DNA of 64,000 bases from Varroa destructor (lineage: Eukaryota > Arthropoda > Arachnida > Mesostigmata > Varroidae), in contig NW_019211456.1 of NCBI RefSeq assembly GCF_002443255.2, positions 43,826,074-43,890,073 of the forward strand, read 5' to 3'. Below are positions 39,201-50,430 of the stretch, one piece after another. Both the position numbers and the translations under genes were made by a program. The notes beneath the pieces were generated by a model that saw only the letters and a program-made list of their open reading frames with translations, searched no databases and was not told where the DNA came from. Position 1 is the first letter of the stretch; each line of letters begins with the position of its first letter.

Positions 39201-40135
39201 CAAATAAGTAGAGGCTTATCTCGTTCATACGCGTATATTGACTGCTGATCTTTTCCTGATAGGTTTAATTAAGCTAAAAAATAAAACTAGAAACTTCGTA
39301 GACTGTGTTTTATGGTCTGATAACCTCAACCGAGTCGGGAGCACTATTGAAGCCTGTATTTAGCAGTTGCTGAAATTTGTCTCAGTTTCAATGGTGGTAT
39401 TTTCCCCATTAGCTATGCTCCAAGGATAGCAATCCTTTGAAGAGACATTTTAAACTCAGCACAAACGGCTTATAACCCTACATAGAGAAGCAATTCTAGC
39501 TTAGATTCAAGTTATGTGGGATAAATTAGTATAACGAACGATAAAATTAAACTATAATTAAGCTTATAGCCACCGTTTGCTACTTTATGAACCCATTCCA
39601 AAGTATCAAGTGTACCTAATTTACGTTAGTACTGAAATTTCGACTATAACTATCTATTTTTTTGGCTTCATATCGCTAATGAAAAATCGACACCATATGA
39701 ATTGAAATTACTCAATTTTAATTAAATTAAAAAGCTGAGGATTTTTTAACTATACTATTACTAGACCCAAGAACTACATTTATCGGCACTACTTTAATAG
39801 GAAAGTTTGTTTTTCAGGTTGAAGGCTGTCACTATTAATCTACGACAATTTTATCAAGACGACCCGTAGTATAAAAATGAGAGAAATAAACAAATAGTAA
39901 CAGTATCGGCAGTTAACATTGGCATGTGAAAGTTCAATGCTTGCACATTTAAGGCTGATCAGACGGTATGCAACTTGTAGCTCGCAACTTACCTCATTAG
40001 TCTCGTTTCGTTTCATGTTGCACCGTCTATATAGACTTGCTAATGGCTATCTTGGTAAGTAATCCATCATGAACAACTTATATCAATGTAGTATGTCACA
40101 ACGTGTGCCAATGAAAAAATCCCTACTCTGCTTAC
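33204..40135 (-). other. 6.9 kb intron 1 of the homeobox gene
   Basis: The donor is GACG|GTAAGC at 40135 and the acceptor TTAATTTCAG at 33204, phase 1. Short open frames on both strands (for example 36200-36439 plus, 37823-38087 minus, 38491-38799 plus) show no known domain. I see no RNA gene or mobile element. Long first introns of homeobox genes often carry enhancers, but nothing here identifies one. Confidence 0.7.
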
Positions 40136-40301
40136 CGTCGTTGCTCTCATTATGTAGAAAATTCTCCTGCGATCCAATTGTAGCAGTTAGCTCCCTCTTG
40201 GTTTGACCATCTTGAGCGGCCGCAAGTATATCCCGAATTAGAAACGTACTTCGATGCGGCATCTCGTGACAGTCTACCTTTGACGCTTTTAACTTCTCCA
40301 T
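40136..40301 (-). CDS. Homeobox gene exon 1: start codon and Eh1 repressor motif
   Basis: The exon begins at an ATG in an excellent context (GGACCATGG on the minus strand) and ends at donor GACG|GTAAGC, phase 1. It encodes 55 residues beginning MEKLKASKVDCHEMPH, with STFLIRDILA at about 18-27. This FxIxxIL-type Eh1-like element binds Groucho co-repressors and commonly sits at the N-terminus of Bar and related NK-class proteins. The assignment to the downstream homeobox rests on the phase match, the strand and the motif. The 6.9 kb intron means a cDNA would settle it. Confidence 0.82.
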
Positions 40302-40814
40302 GGTCCTCTCACGATGTCGTCATTTGAACCTTCCCGCACACAGCAAACAGTTAGAGTACACTCTGCACAAGTTTTAATCGAGGACTAACACGTTTTTTCT
40401 TAACTTTTAAGTTTTCAAGTTGAACTGCAGGAAAAGCTGTTCGACAGAGCAAACATGTGACTACAATTACGCTCAAAATATATAGGTTCAATCAATTTAG
40501 TAATTGAGTAAGGTAAATATACTTCTATCGTTCGCAATACCATTCAAATAGGTAACCATCGTTTCTTTTCGCGTGGCCAAACTACACGCGCGTACTCTGC
40601 GTGCTATGAGTTACGTGCGTTTGCCGTCACTGATGCTACAGGATTTTCGTGTCTTGCAGCCGCCGCCCTCGCTGTCACTCCGAACGGGCAATCACTGCAA
40701 AGTGATTTCAATCAGTGAAATAATAACCGACATGTGTCCCTAAAACACCCCTGCGTGTGGATCTCGACGTTGTTTCGCGCGCCGCCATTCCAGACAAACG
40801 ACAACTTGCTCGAT

Positions 40815-40935
40815 CGCTGATTGGTCGGGCCGTTTTGGAGGCTCCGCCCAGCGCTCCGATTGGCGGTGCAGCAGCCGACTCCGTTTGAAGTCTATGCAGG
40901 ACTGAAGGCCGTGGACTAGGCGAGGTGAGCCAATT
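40815..40935 (-). promoter_or_regulatory. Candidate promoter of the homeobox gene (CCAAT and GC boxes)
   Basis: ATTGG (CCAAT on the minus strand) occurs at 40820-40824 and 40859-40863, with a CTCCGCCC GC box between them (40842-40849). A plus-strand CCAAT lies at 40930-40934. The cluster is 0.5-0.6 kb upstream of the homeobox ATG, in a locally GC-rich stretch. Boxes on both strands would suit a bidirectional promoter. No start site can be read from the sequence. Confidence 0.3.
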
Positions 40936-43900
40936 ACGATGTCTCAGCAAGCCGCGAATCTCCTGCGTCTGTCTTCAATGAGCAACCCATCGCTGTCTGA
41001 TGCTTCATCTCTCTCTGGCTGAGAGGCTGACCGGGTACACGTCCAGCGGCACTCTCCGGCAGGCAACGACTCTCGCTCTCTTTGTGTGTATACTTGAGCC
41101 TTATTCTTTCTTTCCCTTTTTCTATATATATCCGTTTCTCGTTTTCGGAGACAGCTGCTATTGCTACGATAACAACAACAGTCCATCCTGCCATGCTGTT
41201 GCTACACGCCATCGATGATTTGTTGCCAATGTGGGGGGGGACACGGAGGAGCGGATGTGGGCGCAGTCGAGGGCGATGTTGCAGGATGATTGGAGGAGAA
41301 TGGGGCCACGTTGGTCAGGAGATGCGGTGAACTGGTAGTGGCGGTAGCAGGAAGAGGCAGAACACGGCGGTAGAGGTGGGACAGACCTGGTAGGTATTTG
41401 TGGTAGCAGTAATTGGTAAGTGGCAAACAATCATGTTGCTGTTACAATCTAGCTTCGCTACAAGCGACTGCCACCGTCTGGCACCTGCAGGTTAGCATCA
41501 TTATTAAGTGCATCGACGATGCGGGGAACGATGGCAAGTGACGGTAATACGAGGAAGGTTAAACCACTGGAGAAAGCGTTTGCAGTCGCAGGATGATACT
41601 GGCAGTAAAAGTAGCTTCGTTTGTTGACCGCTCTCAACAGGACACGTAATCGTGCAGAATGGACGTACTACAGCGATGTATGTGATTTTGAGTGGCGATA
41701 ATACGGGAAGCGTCAGGAAACTCTATACTTGTGCATGTGAATGATATGGAATACGGTAAAGATTCAAGCTATAGCTAAATTTCCTTACAAACAGTAGTAA
41801 CGGACCGCTGGTTTGGTTAACGTATCTGTATAAACTGCAGCTGTGGCCCGCGGTATTTTTTGTGATTTTCATGTGTGTTCAAAGCAACACATTTGGCTTT
41901 CCGTATGATTTTAAGATCTCTAGGGATTAAGGAGGGCGGCTAGAAAAGCAACATGTTGGTAACGTACCCTAGCTAAATGACGGTGGTCTAAACGATAATA
42001 ATTGTTTATTGTATTTCCTTTTATAACCACTGAAACAAGGATTTAGTGTTGAATAACTTCACCATTCGATCCTATCAGGCTATCCTGAAGTCATAGTCTC
42101 TTGTCTGGTACCCTATATTGAATAAATAATAAGCCAATCGTCGTTTGTGTCGATACATGACCAGAGATTATTGTCAGTAGTGACATAATCTGGAAACCTT
42201 AAATCGAGCCGCGTTGCTTCTAAAAATTTGTAGTCGGCGGCAAAAGCCTATCATTTTATTTATCCGTATCATGTCGGGAAAACTACACGAGAACTTTTTA
42301 CATAGTAAGCATCCACGATGTATCGTTAGCAATAGACAAAATGTTCGAAATAAGGAAAAGGAAGCCTTTTAACTTGCAGCCGACCCGAAGCATCTACTCG
42401 ATGTATATAGAATCACGCCGGATCTAATTCGCGAGGCTCTACTTCGGGCTTGCTTTAGGGGAATGGGTTTACCATCTAAAAGGGCCCAGCTGTTTTCCAT
42501 CGAAATCTGCCACGGCTAAGGAATGCGCTAAGCAGTGTCAAGTACTATATGCCATGCCCCTTTCTATCGCTTGTTGGTTACTGGGCCTGTTGTTTCAGTG
42601 GATAATGAACCCAGAGTGCCTATGCTCCATTACTGTTCCCGTCTTGTTCTTATTGCTCATTTGAGATAACAAAAAAAACGTATAACACCACCTCAAGGAA
42701 GCGTTTTAACAGTGATTAAATGAAACGGGTACAGGAAATCTATAATGTCTAATAATACAAGTCTGTCTCAATATTACAAGGCAAGATGCAATAATTCGCT
42801 TAGATGTCGGTTGCGCAACAAAAAAGAGAAACACTTACGGGTCAGGAAAGTAGTTGGGGTTGGGAAGTATAAAAGAAGCTGTCTCTAATTTTGACCACTG
42901 GGTCATTATCTACAAGGAGATATAGCTCTTAGCCATACTACTCCATTTTAAAAATAGTGTTAGCGTTTTCAATTCTGAAAGTAATATAGCATGCCTTTTA
43001 AATATACAATCTTAGTCGTAAGAACGTAATGAAGGGGGATGGGGTGGGGGAGGTCAGGAGTAGGTTTATAGTTGGAAAAAACGATAATACAAAAAACCAA
43101 CATATGCTGATGAAAATAATTAGCTGTATTCAATGAAATCAAAGCTTGTTGAAGTTGACCCCCCTCAAACAGCTCAGGATGCGCGCACGCTCGGTGTCAA
43201 TGAAATCGTAACGACTATCTGAAATCGTGCAGAAATTGCCCAAGTTGTAACACTAGTTAACGTGCTATCTCATTCTTCTCGCTTACTGCAGATCTTCAGT
43301 ACAATCGAATGCTGATAGGTTCCCCGCTGGGTCTGCCTTTCACCTGCCCACAAGTACGTGCTAGAAGTTAGTCCAGAGAAGAAGTGCCTTGATGCATTCT
43401 TCACTGCGATGTCTTTCTGCTTTGCATACCGGCGTCGCTGATGGTGTGGAAGATGAACGCTGAAGGTGTGATCAGTGGTAATGATGTTTATGCTGTGTTA
43501 TGTAAATTTGTTGGACATGATGGACATAGAGGTCAGAAGCAGGGTTTTCACATATCAGTATACACGAGAAGGGCGCCAAAAGCAATTGAGCTCTGCTAAT
43601 ATGTAAGCCACCAGAATCGCTAAAACTCCAATGTCAAGATCAATAGCAAGTAAATAAAAAAAAAAAAATGAATTTAGTGGATTAGTGCGAGGTCAATGTG
43701 TAGATTACCTGAAGGATGACTGTATCGGCTACGGGAGAAAGCAGCTGGTCACGCCAAATAACCCTGAGCGAGATATGGCGTCACCAGGTGAAGGACACTT
43801 CGATGAAGACAAATACGGAAATAGTCAGATTGCGCGGATAGCAAAAAGTTTTAACCTCATCTGACGAGCTAAATGCTTGGAGCATGTTTTTGATACGAAG

Positions 43901-46162
43901 GATGTTTACAAATCGAGAAGTTCGTTTATAGAGAAATGCGACACATGCAGAAAGCTCAGTTCCGTGTGTGGAACAAATTATCCTACACATATTTCATTAC
44001 GAATTATATTATATTCAATTTAAACAAGTTAAATACTGTGTTTTGATGTATTAAGTGTAGATTTGTTAGGGCTGGCGCTGAATGAGTAACTATATTTAGA
44101 TATTCTAAAAATAAAAGAACTGATCGCACTGAAACATGTGCTGTCTGTGTCGAGCTGAGTAACGCAGACATCGTAAATGGGTAAAGGGTTGACTGATTCT
44201 TTATGCGTCCTATAGCTCACCTCTAATAATGTTTCTCACGCTATTTTTATTGGAAATTTTGCATTTACTTCTTCAGTTCCCTCAGTTTTCCCCGTCGAAA
44301 TTGTGTTAATTACTGCTTCTCTCTTGTCAGATACGGAGGAAATGAGAGTTCGTGACTCGAATAGAAAGACACCAGCGACGGGAGTTTGCAATTTTCGACA
44401 CACCACACAGAACAGCCACGGCAAACGGCTTCGGTGACTGCCCCCTTTGGGCATACGGAATAAATTATTTGCGCAGTGTTTTTTTTCTTCATAGAAGCTC
44501 AAAAGATAACGTAAAAAATCGCACTCGACAGCAGACGACGCTACTTGTGCTATTAATTATTGTTCGATATGCGTTTCTGATGTTAGAGCCATGCGAGGGC
44601 ATATCAATGGGGCGTTTGAATAAAGCCATTATGTTTTCTGTTCGCTGGTCACCCTTCCGTTGGTTCAAGCTCTACCCATTTCGGCAATTGTCTGGATGAC
44701 GCCGGAATTGACAACATCGAAGTCATTGCATATTCTATTTCGCCTGAGGCGTTCAACAACGAACGGAAGGTTTGCCAGACCGTTTTTTTTTTCTTTATTT
44801 TCTACCAAACTTATTTGAATATTTGCGTTTGGGCGAAAAATTTAGTGCAACTTCTAGATAAAGTTATAGGTCGACGTCCACATGCAGGCCAACGTCTAGC
44901 GATAATGCTTCGCGTTTAAGATCGGTCAAGAGGGCAGATACTAGGTAGATAGATAGGCAGAGCAGAAGTGGCCTAGGTAAGACTCTGGTCAGTAACCCGC
45001 AGCCAACGAGATTGTATCAATTTATCCTGTGACGATGTAAACGATTTTCTATATGATAATATTCATCGGCTATTTTGATCTTATGTTTGACTTTAGCTTC
45101 AACTGTTTTGTGATGACCGTTTCTACTGGAGTAGTTTGTCAGCCTCGACGAGGTCACGAATGATCGGAGAAACAATACTTGATAAAAAAAATCTTCAGTT
45201 TAGGAGTATGAATCGTCTTGCTGGCATTGTTGGCGCATGTATTTCGTATGTATGCTACTAAAAGAGTACGGTGCCGCTATTCCGTAGTGTATTCTATAAT
45301 GGTGTGAATGATGTAAATTAGCAAGTAACTTATAACAGATACACACTATAATACATAACTGTGAGCTAGGTCGAAGCGATCGCAATACTGTAAGCAGCAC
45401 TCGATACGGACCAACTGTATATGAGGTCTTCAATGGTATGTCTCATGTATCCATATACAATCTTTGGTTAGACGCGTTGCCTCTCGCCTCTTTGGCGGGC
45501 CGTCATAATTGGGCCGATAACGACAGAGAAAGTTACCGACATTAAAAGAAATTTCCCGTTCGTATGGATGTTGAGCAGAGGAAACATTAAATCCCTAAAG
45601 CTAGTCCACCATAAGGACGTCGGCCAGCCGACCAGTCTCTCTTTCTCGAGAGAGAAAGCGAAGCTAATTATATCGATCTCGTTGACTGGATTCGGGGTTG
45701 TTTTGTCTCTTCGCAGACAAATAAGAAAGACCCGCCGCGGGCAGTACGTGCCTGAGAGGCTGGCGTTTCCAGCAGTTGATCTCAATAGCTATCTCGCTCG
45801 CTGCTGTTTCAACCGTCCAGCATGTCCTCGTGCTTGCGTGTGTACCGCGAATCCGTTATCCTTACCAAGGATATTTGTCGTGATCGCGTATGTGCCCCCG
45901 TTTCAGGTATGAACTCAGAAGAACACTTCGCTGCGGACTCGCAGCGACAGACAACAGCAACGATGATGACTCGCCGAATTGTGAGTGAAGCCGAAGTGAG
46001 CCGTTTGCCAGCGATAATCCGTCAGGGCGACACGCAGTTCGGTGCGCATTCAAGGGTGGTAACAACGTGCTTCCTATTATGTCTTTTTACTACAGTACTT
46101 GGCTTTAGCTGGCAATGTCCATTTTCCTTTTCAGTGACGAACGCAGTTCTTTTGTATATATA

Positions 46163-46262
46163 NNNNNNNNNNNNNNNNNNNNNNNNNNNNNNNNNNNNNN
46201 NNNNNNNNNNNNNNNNNNNNNNNNNNNNNNNNNNNNNNNNNNNNNNNNNNNNNNNNNNNNNN
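46163..46262. other. Assembly gap of exactly 100 N
   Basis: A run of 100 N, the conventional length for a gap of unknown size. Distances across it are not reliable, and any open frame spanning it is an artefact. Confidence 1.
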
Positions 46263-48497
46263 TATGTTAGAGGATCAATTATGCGCTTTATAGCGCCGCG
46301 CCTACAATTTAGTTCGGTCCATTGTAATTGCTATCAATGAAGCCTATGGACAACTGAGCCCGCATACCTAATTAGAGGATTCAGGAAAGCAGTATAAGAA
46401 ATATATCGTGTTTGATTGGTTCTGTTCCATATTTATTTCATGGACGGTATTCTATGCAGGACTGAAAGCTTGAGGAAAAATATAGCCTATTTAATGTCAT
46501 TTTAAAATAGGCCTACTCATATTATAGTGAGGGATCATTGTCAGGCGTTGACGAGGTAACGCGTGAAGCAGATAACATTTCGATGCTTTTCTAATAAGGT
46601 ATGGTAATGTGCATCGTAGGTTCCAACAGTACGATTCATAGTACAATTCGCGTGGCACTCAGTAATTCTATAGAAAACGGTTACGGAATCCAGTAGAAAT
46701 TTGCTGAGATAGTACATTTTTTGTTTCTGCTTTAGTTATTTAATTTAAGACGCACTCACTGTATGTATTTGTTGTTATTTTTTGTACCACATCATCATAG
46801 TATGACCAATCATCCGCTGTTTACATTACGGTAACATTAGGAACAATAAAGGAAAGGCTTGCTTGTTTCAGCTTATGCATATCAGCTCATTCAATTGCCA
46901 AGCACAGTCGGTCACCCAATGACAGATGTGATCCTTGGCTATTCGCGCCTCGAGTTCGGCCTCGTCCACATCTCTTCGTCCCGCTGTTTCCTATAACGAT
47001 TAAATACCCCGGAGATGAGGCTTTTAAAAGGCATTTAACATACTCAGCCACTATGGAAATGCCCCTCGCCCCGTGTAGTCAGTCTGTCCAAGTGAGAAGA
47101 TACGTTAGGTGGCAGCCATGGTAACGATGGATACCACCGAGCGTGTGAAAACGCATTGAAACAACTCCTAGGCCTATCCTTTACTTGTGTTGCACAAAGA
47201 CAAGTTGCTTCATACTGGGTGAACCTAAACGTTCCGCGTCAAGCAGTAGCCTATGAGTTGAATGAATTCGAGCAAACCTACATATACTACTGTGTTGATT
47301 AGCCTATCACCTAGTAACGAAAAACACAACAACGCTGTCTGTGTTGTATACGTATATTGTTTTTTATTTCTTTTAGATAGTCACTGCTAGTGCCGCTGCT
47401 TATCAGCTTCTTTAATCATGAATGCCAAACCTAGGTTTACGCTTCTGTCTAAGCTGACGCCTCTTCAGATTCCGTGGCACGTTTCAATTGAGTAAACTTG
47501 AGCATTTTTTAAGCTAGAGCTCCTGGTTCTACGGTATCGTTTCCCCTTGACGGCTTATGATACTGGCTTATGCATAGTTTTTAATGAATGGCCGCAAATC
47601 AGTCCTCGGCATATGGCGACCAGAATTTCTTGTATAAGAAGCGGCCTCGTATAGAAAAACTGAAATACAGATCGTTTGTTTCGACCCGCGCTGAACTGGA
47701 TGTTGACAAGTACAATTATGCACGAAGCAATAAGATACAGTTTAGATAATTGAGGCCACTATTGTGATTACCAACAGACACTTGCATATTCCTAATTTCA
47801 TCAAATTGAGTACCTTTCTAAAAAAATTGTATGGAAAATTGTTACTCTATTTTTAGCAACAAAAATACATTTTATTTAAAGTGTATCTTACTCCCTAATA
47901 AGTTAGCTCTAAATCTATACAGTTAATTTTGACAAAAACCATTAAAAAAATGTTACTGGGTTAGCTTAACAACTATCCCAAAAGGCACATAGGACGGCCA
48001 CAAAAACATCTACTCTCTAGTTTCTGAGCCATGACAAGGATTTCTTTAAAACACAGAACAAACAGTACAGCCGACGAAGGCATGATCTAAGGAGTCCAGC
48101 AATCGATATGTACAACATGCGTGTACTGTATAATGTACATAGTACTCCTTTCAGAATGAAGTAACGCTGTCAATGATAAGGCTACTAAGCCCTTTACAGA
48201 AATTAAAAAAAAAAAAAGATTATCCAAAAATCCGTTGGGGCGGGGGGCATTCAAAGATGTTCCTCGTCGAAGGAAAAGCAATTATTGACATGGACACAAA
48301 CGTGACTTAGAGATGAAACGTGCAGTATGATAGCAGAATGATCATACCGGAGAGAACAATGAACCACAATAATGCTGGCTAGCTAACTTCCTACTTCGAC
48401 CGTTCAATTTATGATGTAAGCGTGTGCCCTGTATTGACTATTTGGGCATCTTTTTAGCTATTAACCTAGTTAATCTCTTGATAAATCAATTAGGCAT

Positions 48498-48700
48498 TCA
48501 ACATAGTGAAACAGTATGCGCTGGCAGGCAACATAGGTGATTTTTGTCGAACAGTTGACCGCTGTCACAGTGTTTCAGTTTTGATTGGTATCCGACGCAC
48601 TCCCAGTAGCGGCGGCAGTCTCTGCTATCGGGAAAACGCCCACGTTGGGCGGGACACTGAAAGGGTGGCAGATATGGGGTAGGAACGCTAACCTTTGGTT
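48498..48700 (-). CDS. Chitin-binding gene last exon: CBM14 / peritrophin-A domain
   Basis: The acceptor TCTGTTCCTTACAG precedes 48700, phase 1 in, stop at 48498. It reads PKVSVPTPYLPPFQCPAQRG, FPDSRDCRRYWECVGYQSK, HCDSGQLFDKNHLCC and ends SLC. Spacing C-x11-C-x5-C-x9-C-x11-C fits the CBM14 pattern, including the FPDxxDCxxYxxC core and the aromatic Tyr/Trp that stack on chitin. The domain is the last thing in the protein; the final Cys is the last residue, which is tight but acceptable for the sixth ligand. Confidence 0.8.
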
Positions 48701-49056
48701 CTGTAAGGAACAGACGAACGAGCAAACGTGAACGAACGGCGCGCTCATTTGACACAAAATGAAAAATTGCCTAGATTGATTAAGTTTTTAGATGTGTAAC
48801 CCGCACGTAGAAACGTTTATGTCACCTTTATACATCGTACCAGGAGCGTAACAACTATATACCGTTAAAGGAAATCTAGAGGTAAGTGATTTCAAGAGAG
48901 TTCTTCTTTTAATCATGCGTGCTTATGATGGATGGAAGGTGAGCTTATAGGAAAGAAGGACGGCATCCCCTATTCGTTCGATGACATTTTCCGGTTTTAG
49001 TCGTAGTATGATGGCATGCGCGCGATCGAAGGATGAAGTTGGCAAGTTCCTCCTAC

Positions 49057-49493
49057 CTGAAATTGGGATAGGCTCAAATTGTGGTTCTGGAATCGGTTCG
49101 GGTATCGCACTCGGATTTGTTTCGGGCACAGGTCTGGGGTATAGTTCTTGCATCGGTCTTGGATAGTGTTTAGGCATGAACTGTGGATATGGTTCGCGTA
49201 TTGGTTCATAGCTCGGCTCCGGGAATGATATAGGCACAGGCTTAAAATACGGTCGAGGAAAAGGCTCTGGAATCGGAACTGGAAGCGGCTTTGCCGGTTC
49301 AGGCCGTGGCCAGAATTCTGGATTAGGCTCAGGCTGAGGTTCTGGAATAGGCCTCGGGCGAGGCATTGGCCGCGGGGGATAGACATCCAAATTGCGTGAA
49401 GGTGAACTCTCAGCATTATTACTGTTATATGGTGGTGGTGATGGACGACGCGTCGGTTGAATCGTGTCATCTTCAGGGAATGTAACATGCCCC
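49057..49493 (-). CDS. Chitin-binding gene exon: proline-rich repeat region
   Basis: The acceptor GCGATCTTTCAG precedes 49493 and the donor TTTCAG|GTAGGA follows 49057; phase is 2 in and 1 out. After GHVTFPEDDTIQPTRRPSPP the sequence becomes a degenerate repeat of Pro with Arg, Glu, Met or Ile at alternate positions (PRPMPRPRPIPEPQPEPNPE and onward, with periodic Phe/Tyr-Pro). The repeats are imperfect, so codons have diverged and this is not a simple DNA microsatellite. Such extended Pro-rich linkers occur in cuticle and mucin-like proteins. The downstream phase joins exactly to the CBM14 exon. Confidence 0.72.
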
Positions 49494-49800
49494 CTGAAAG
49501 ATCGCATAACATATCATTCGTGAGGATGTTTGATACGGGCAGTGCACAATGCAGTAGTGCCGTTATAGAGTAAACCTAGCGGGTAGGTATACTTGCACAA
49601 GCGATAGTTGCTTGAAACATGCATATTTAATGTGGAATATTTCGGTATTCTTCTTTAGTCCAGCTACGAAAAGGAGTACCGTGGTACCATCCGCCTGTCT
49701 CGCCATCTTGAGGCCTATTCAGAGTCAATAAGTAATTTGCTAAGTCAGCGTAAAGTTTACTTGTTTAAACAATAATAATCGTCGAATATCGCTAACATAC

Positions 49801-49995
49801 GGGGAGGGGAAAAGATGTTTGACTGGAGGCATATGGACACATGGCACCGTACTGATCATGACACCGCATGGTCTTAAAACACTGCAGGGCGGAGGAATTC
49901 GATGCAGAAGGCAGCATGTCATAAACTCCAAACATTGGCCATAGGACGTTGGATGGAAGCATTGTCCCTCCATATAGAATTCACGATACGATTCT
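49801..49995 (-). CDS. Chitin-binding gene exon: Cys-rich segment (tentative)
   Basis: It lies between acceptor AACAATTTACAG and donor CCTCCCC|GTATGT, phase 2 in and 2 out, open in one frame across 65 codons. It encodes ESYREFYMEGQCFHPTSYGQ followed by CLEFMTCC and further cysteines. The CFHPTSYGQC part faintly resembles a CBM14 core but the spacing of the remaining cysteines does not fit, so I do not call a second domain. It is placed in the gene because both phases match its neighbours. Confidence 0.5.
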
Positions 49996-50237
49996 CTGTA
50001 AATTGTTCGTAAATTTAGAATGAGTTTAGCGGCCGTTATACTTAGCTTAGTTGCCGCATACGCTTTACTATGGCCTAAATAAATCTGCTAGCTGAATTGA
50101 TCTTTATTGACGTTCTAAATCTACAACACAAATCTACGTGATACAGCTTTCCAGCGTGCTTTGACTTAATTTCTAATGCTTTTGAGTATCATTATGCTAC
50201 AAGAATATAGAACGATAGTAAATTGTTGTAAACTCAC

Positions 50238-50430
50238 CTCGACTGTTGTGTTAATTCGTCTGGAGGTAAAGCACTCCCGCTTCCTGTCATGATAACAGGC
50301 AGCGTATCCAAGCGATTAGGTCGTACTGGATTCGTAGTAGATAGTAGTCTCGACGGATGGTCTAATGGGGTAGTGGCTGTTGATGGCACCACGTCGATAT
50401 GGGTACTCACCGTGACGTTGCGGTCTGGTT
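50238..50430 (-). CDS. Chitin-binding gene exon: Thr/Ser/Pro-rich linker (tentative)
   Basis: The donor TCGAG|GTGAGT follows 50238, phase 2. The acceptor is less certain. CCCGATTTTAG before 50430 (phase 1) joins the signal-peptide exon, while TTGCTACAG before 50489 (phase 2) is also good and would add LSCIIENCRACLYTPFP. The encoded linker, PDRNVTVSTHIDVVPSTATT and on, is rich in Thr, Ser and Pro, a likely O-glycosylation substrate in a secreted protein. Confidence 0.5.

Larger units (their letters stand above)
40302..48497. other. Intergenic region with GC-rich promoter-like segment and assembly gap
   Basis: It lies between the start of the homeobox gene and the end of the chitin-binding gene. 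The first 0.6-1.1 kb is GC-richer than its surroundings and carries promoter-like boxes. The rest is AT-rich. Open frames at 45468-46340 (both strands) are the longest near the gap but encode nothing I recognise. A poly-A stretch lies at 43657-43669. Confidence 0.6.

Noticed and set aside
45822..46340. 172-codon plus-strand ORF near 46 kb
   Set aside because: It runs through the 100-N gap, so its length is artificial. The real part before the gap shows no recognised domain, although a splice acceptor at about 45906 leaves a small exon possible.
40891..46466. Exact 16-base direct repeat (TCTATGCAGGACTGAA) at 40891 and 46451
   Set aside because: One shared 16-mer in 64 kb is close to chance expectation, and the flanks are unrelated.
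48981..49512. Other-strand and other-frame ORFs across the Pro-rich exon
   Set aside because: The frame ending in PIPIS at the donor joins in phase to the CBM14 exon; the others do not.
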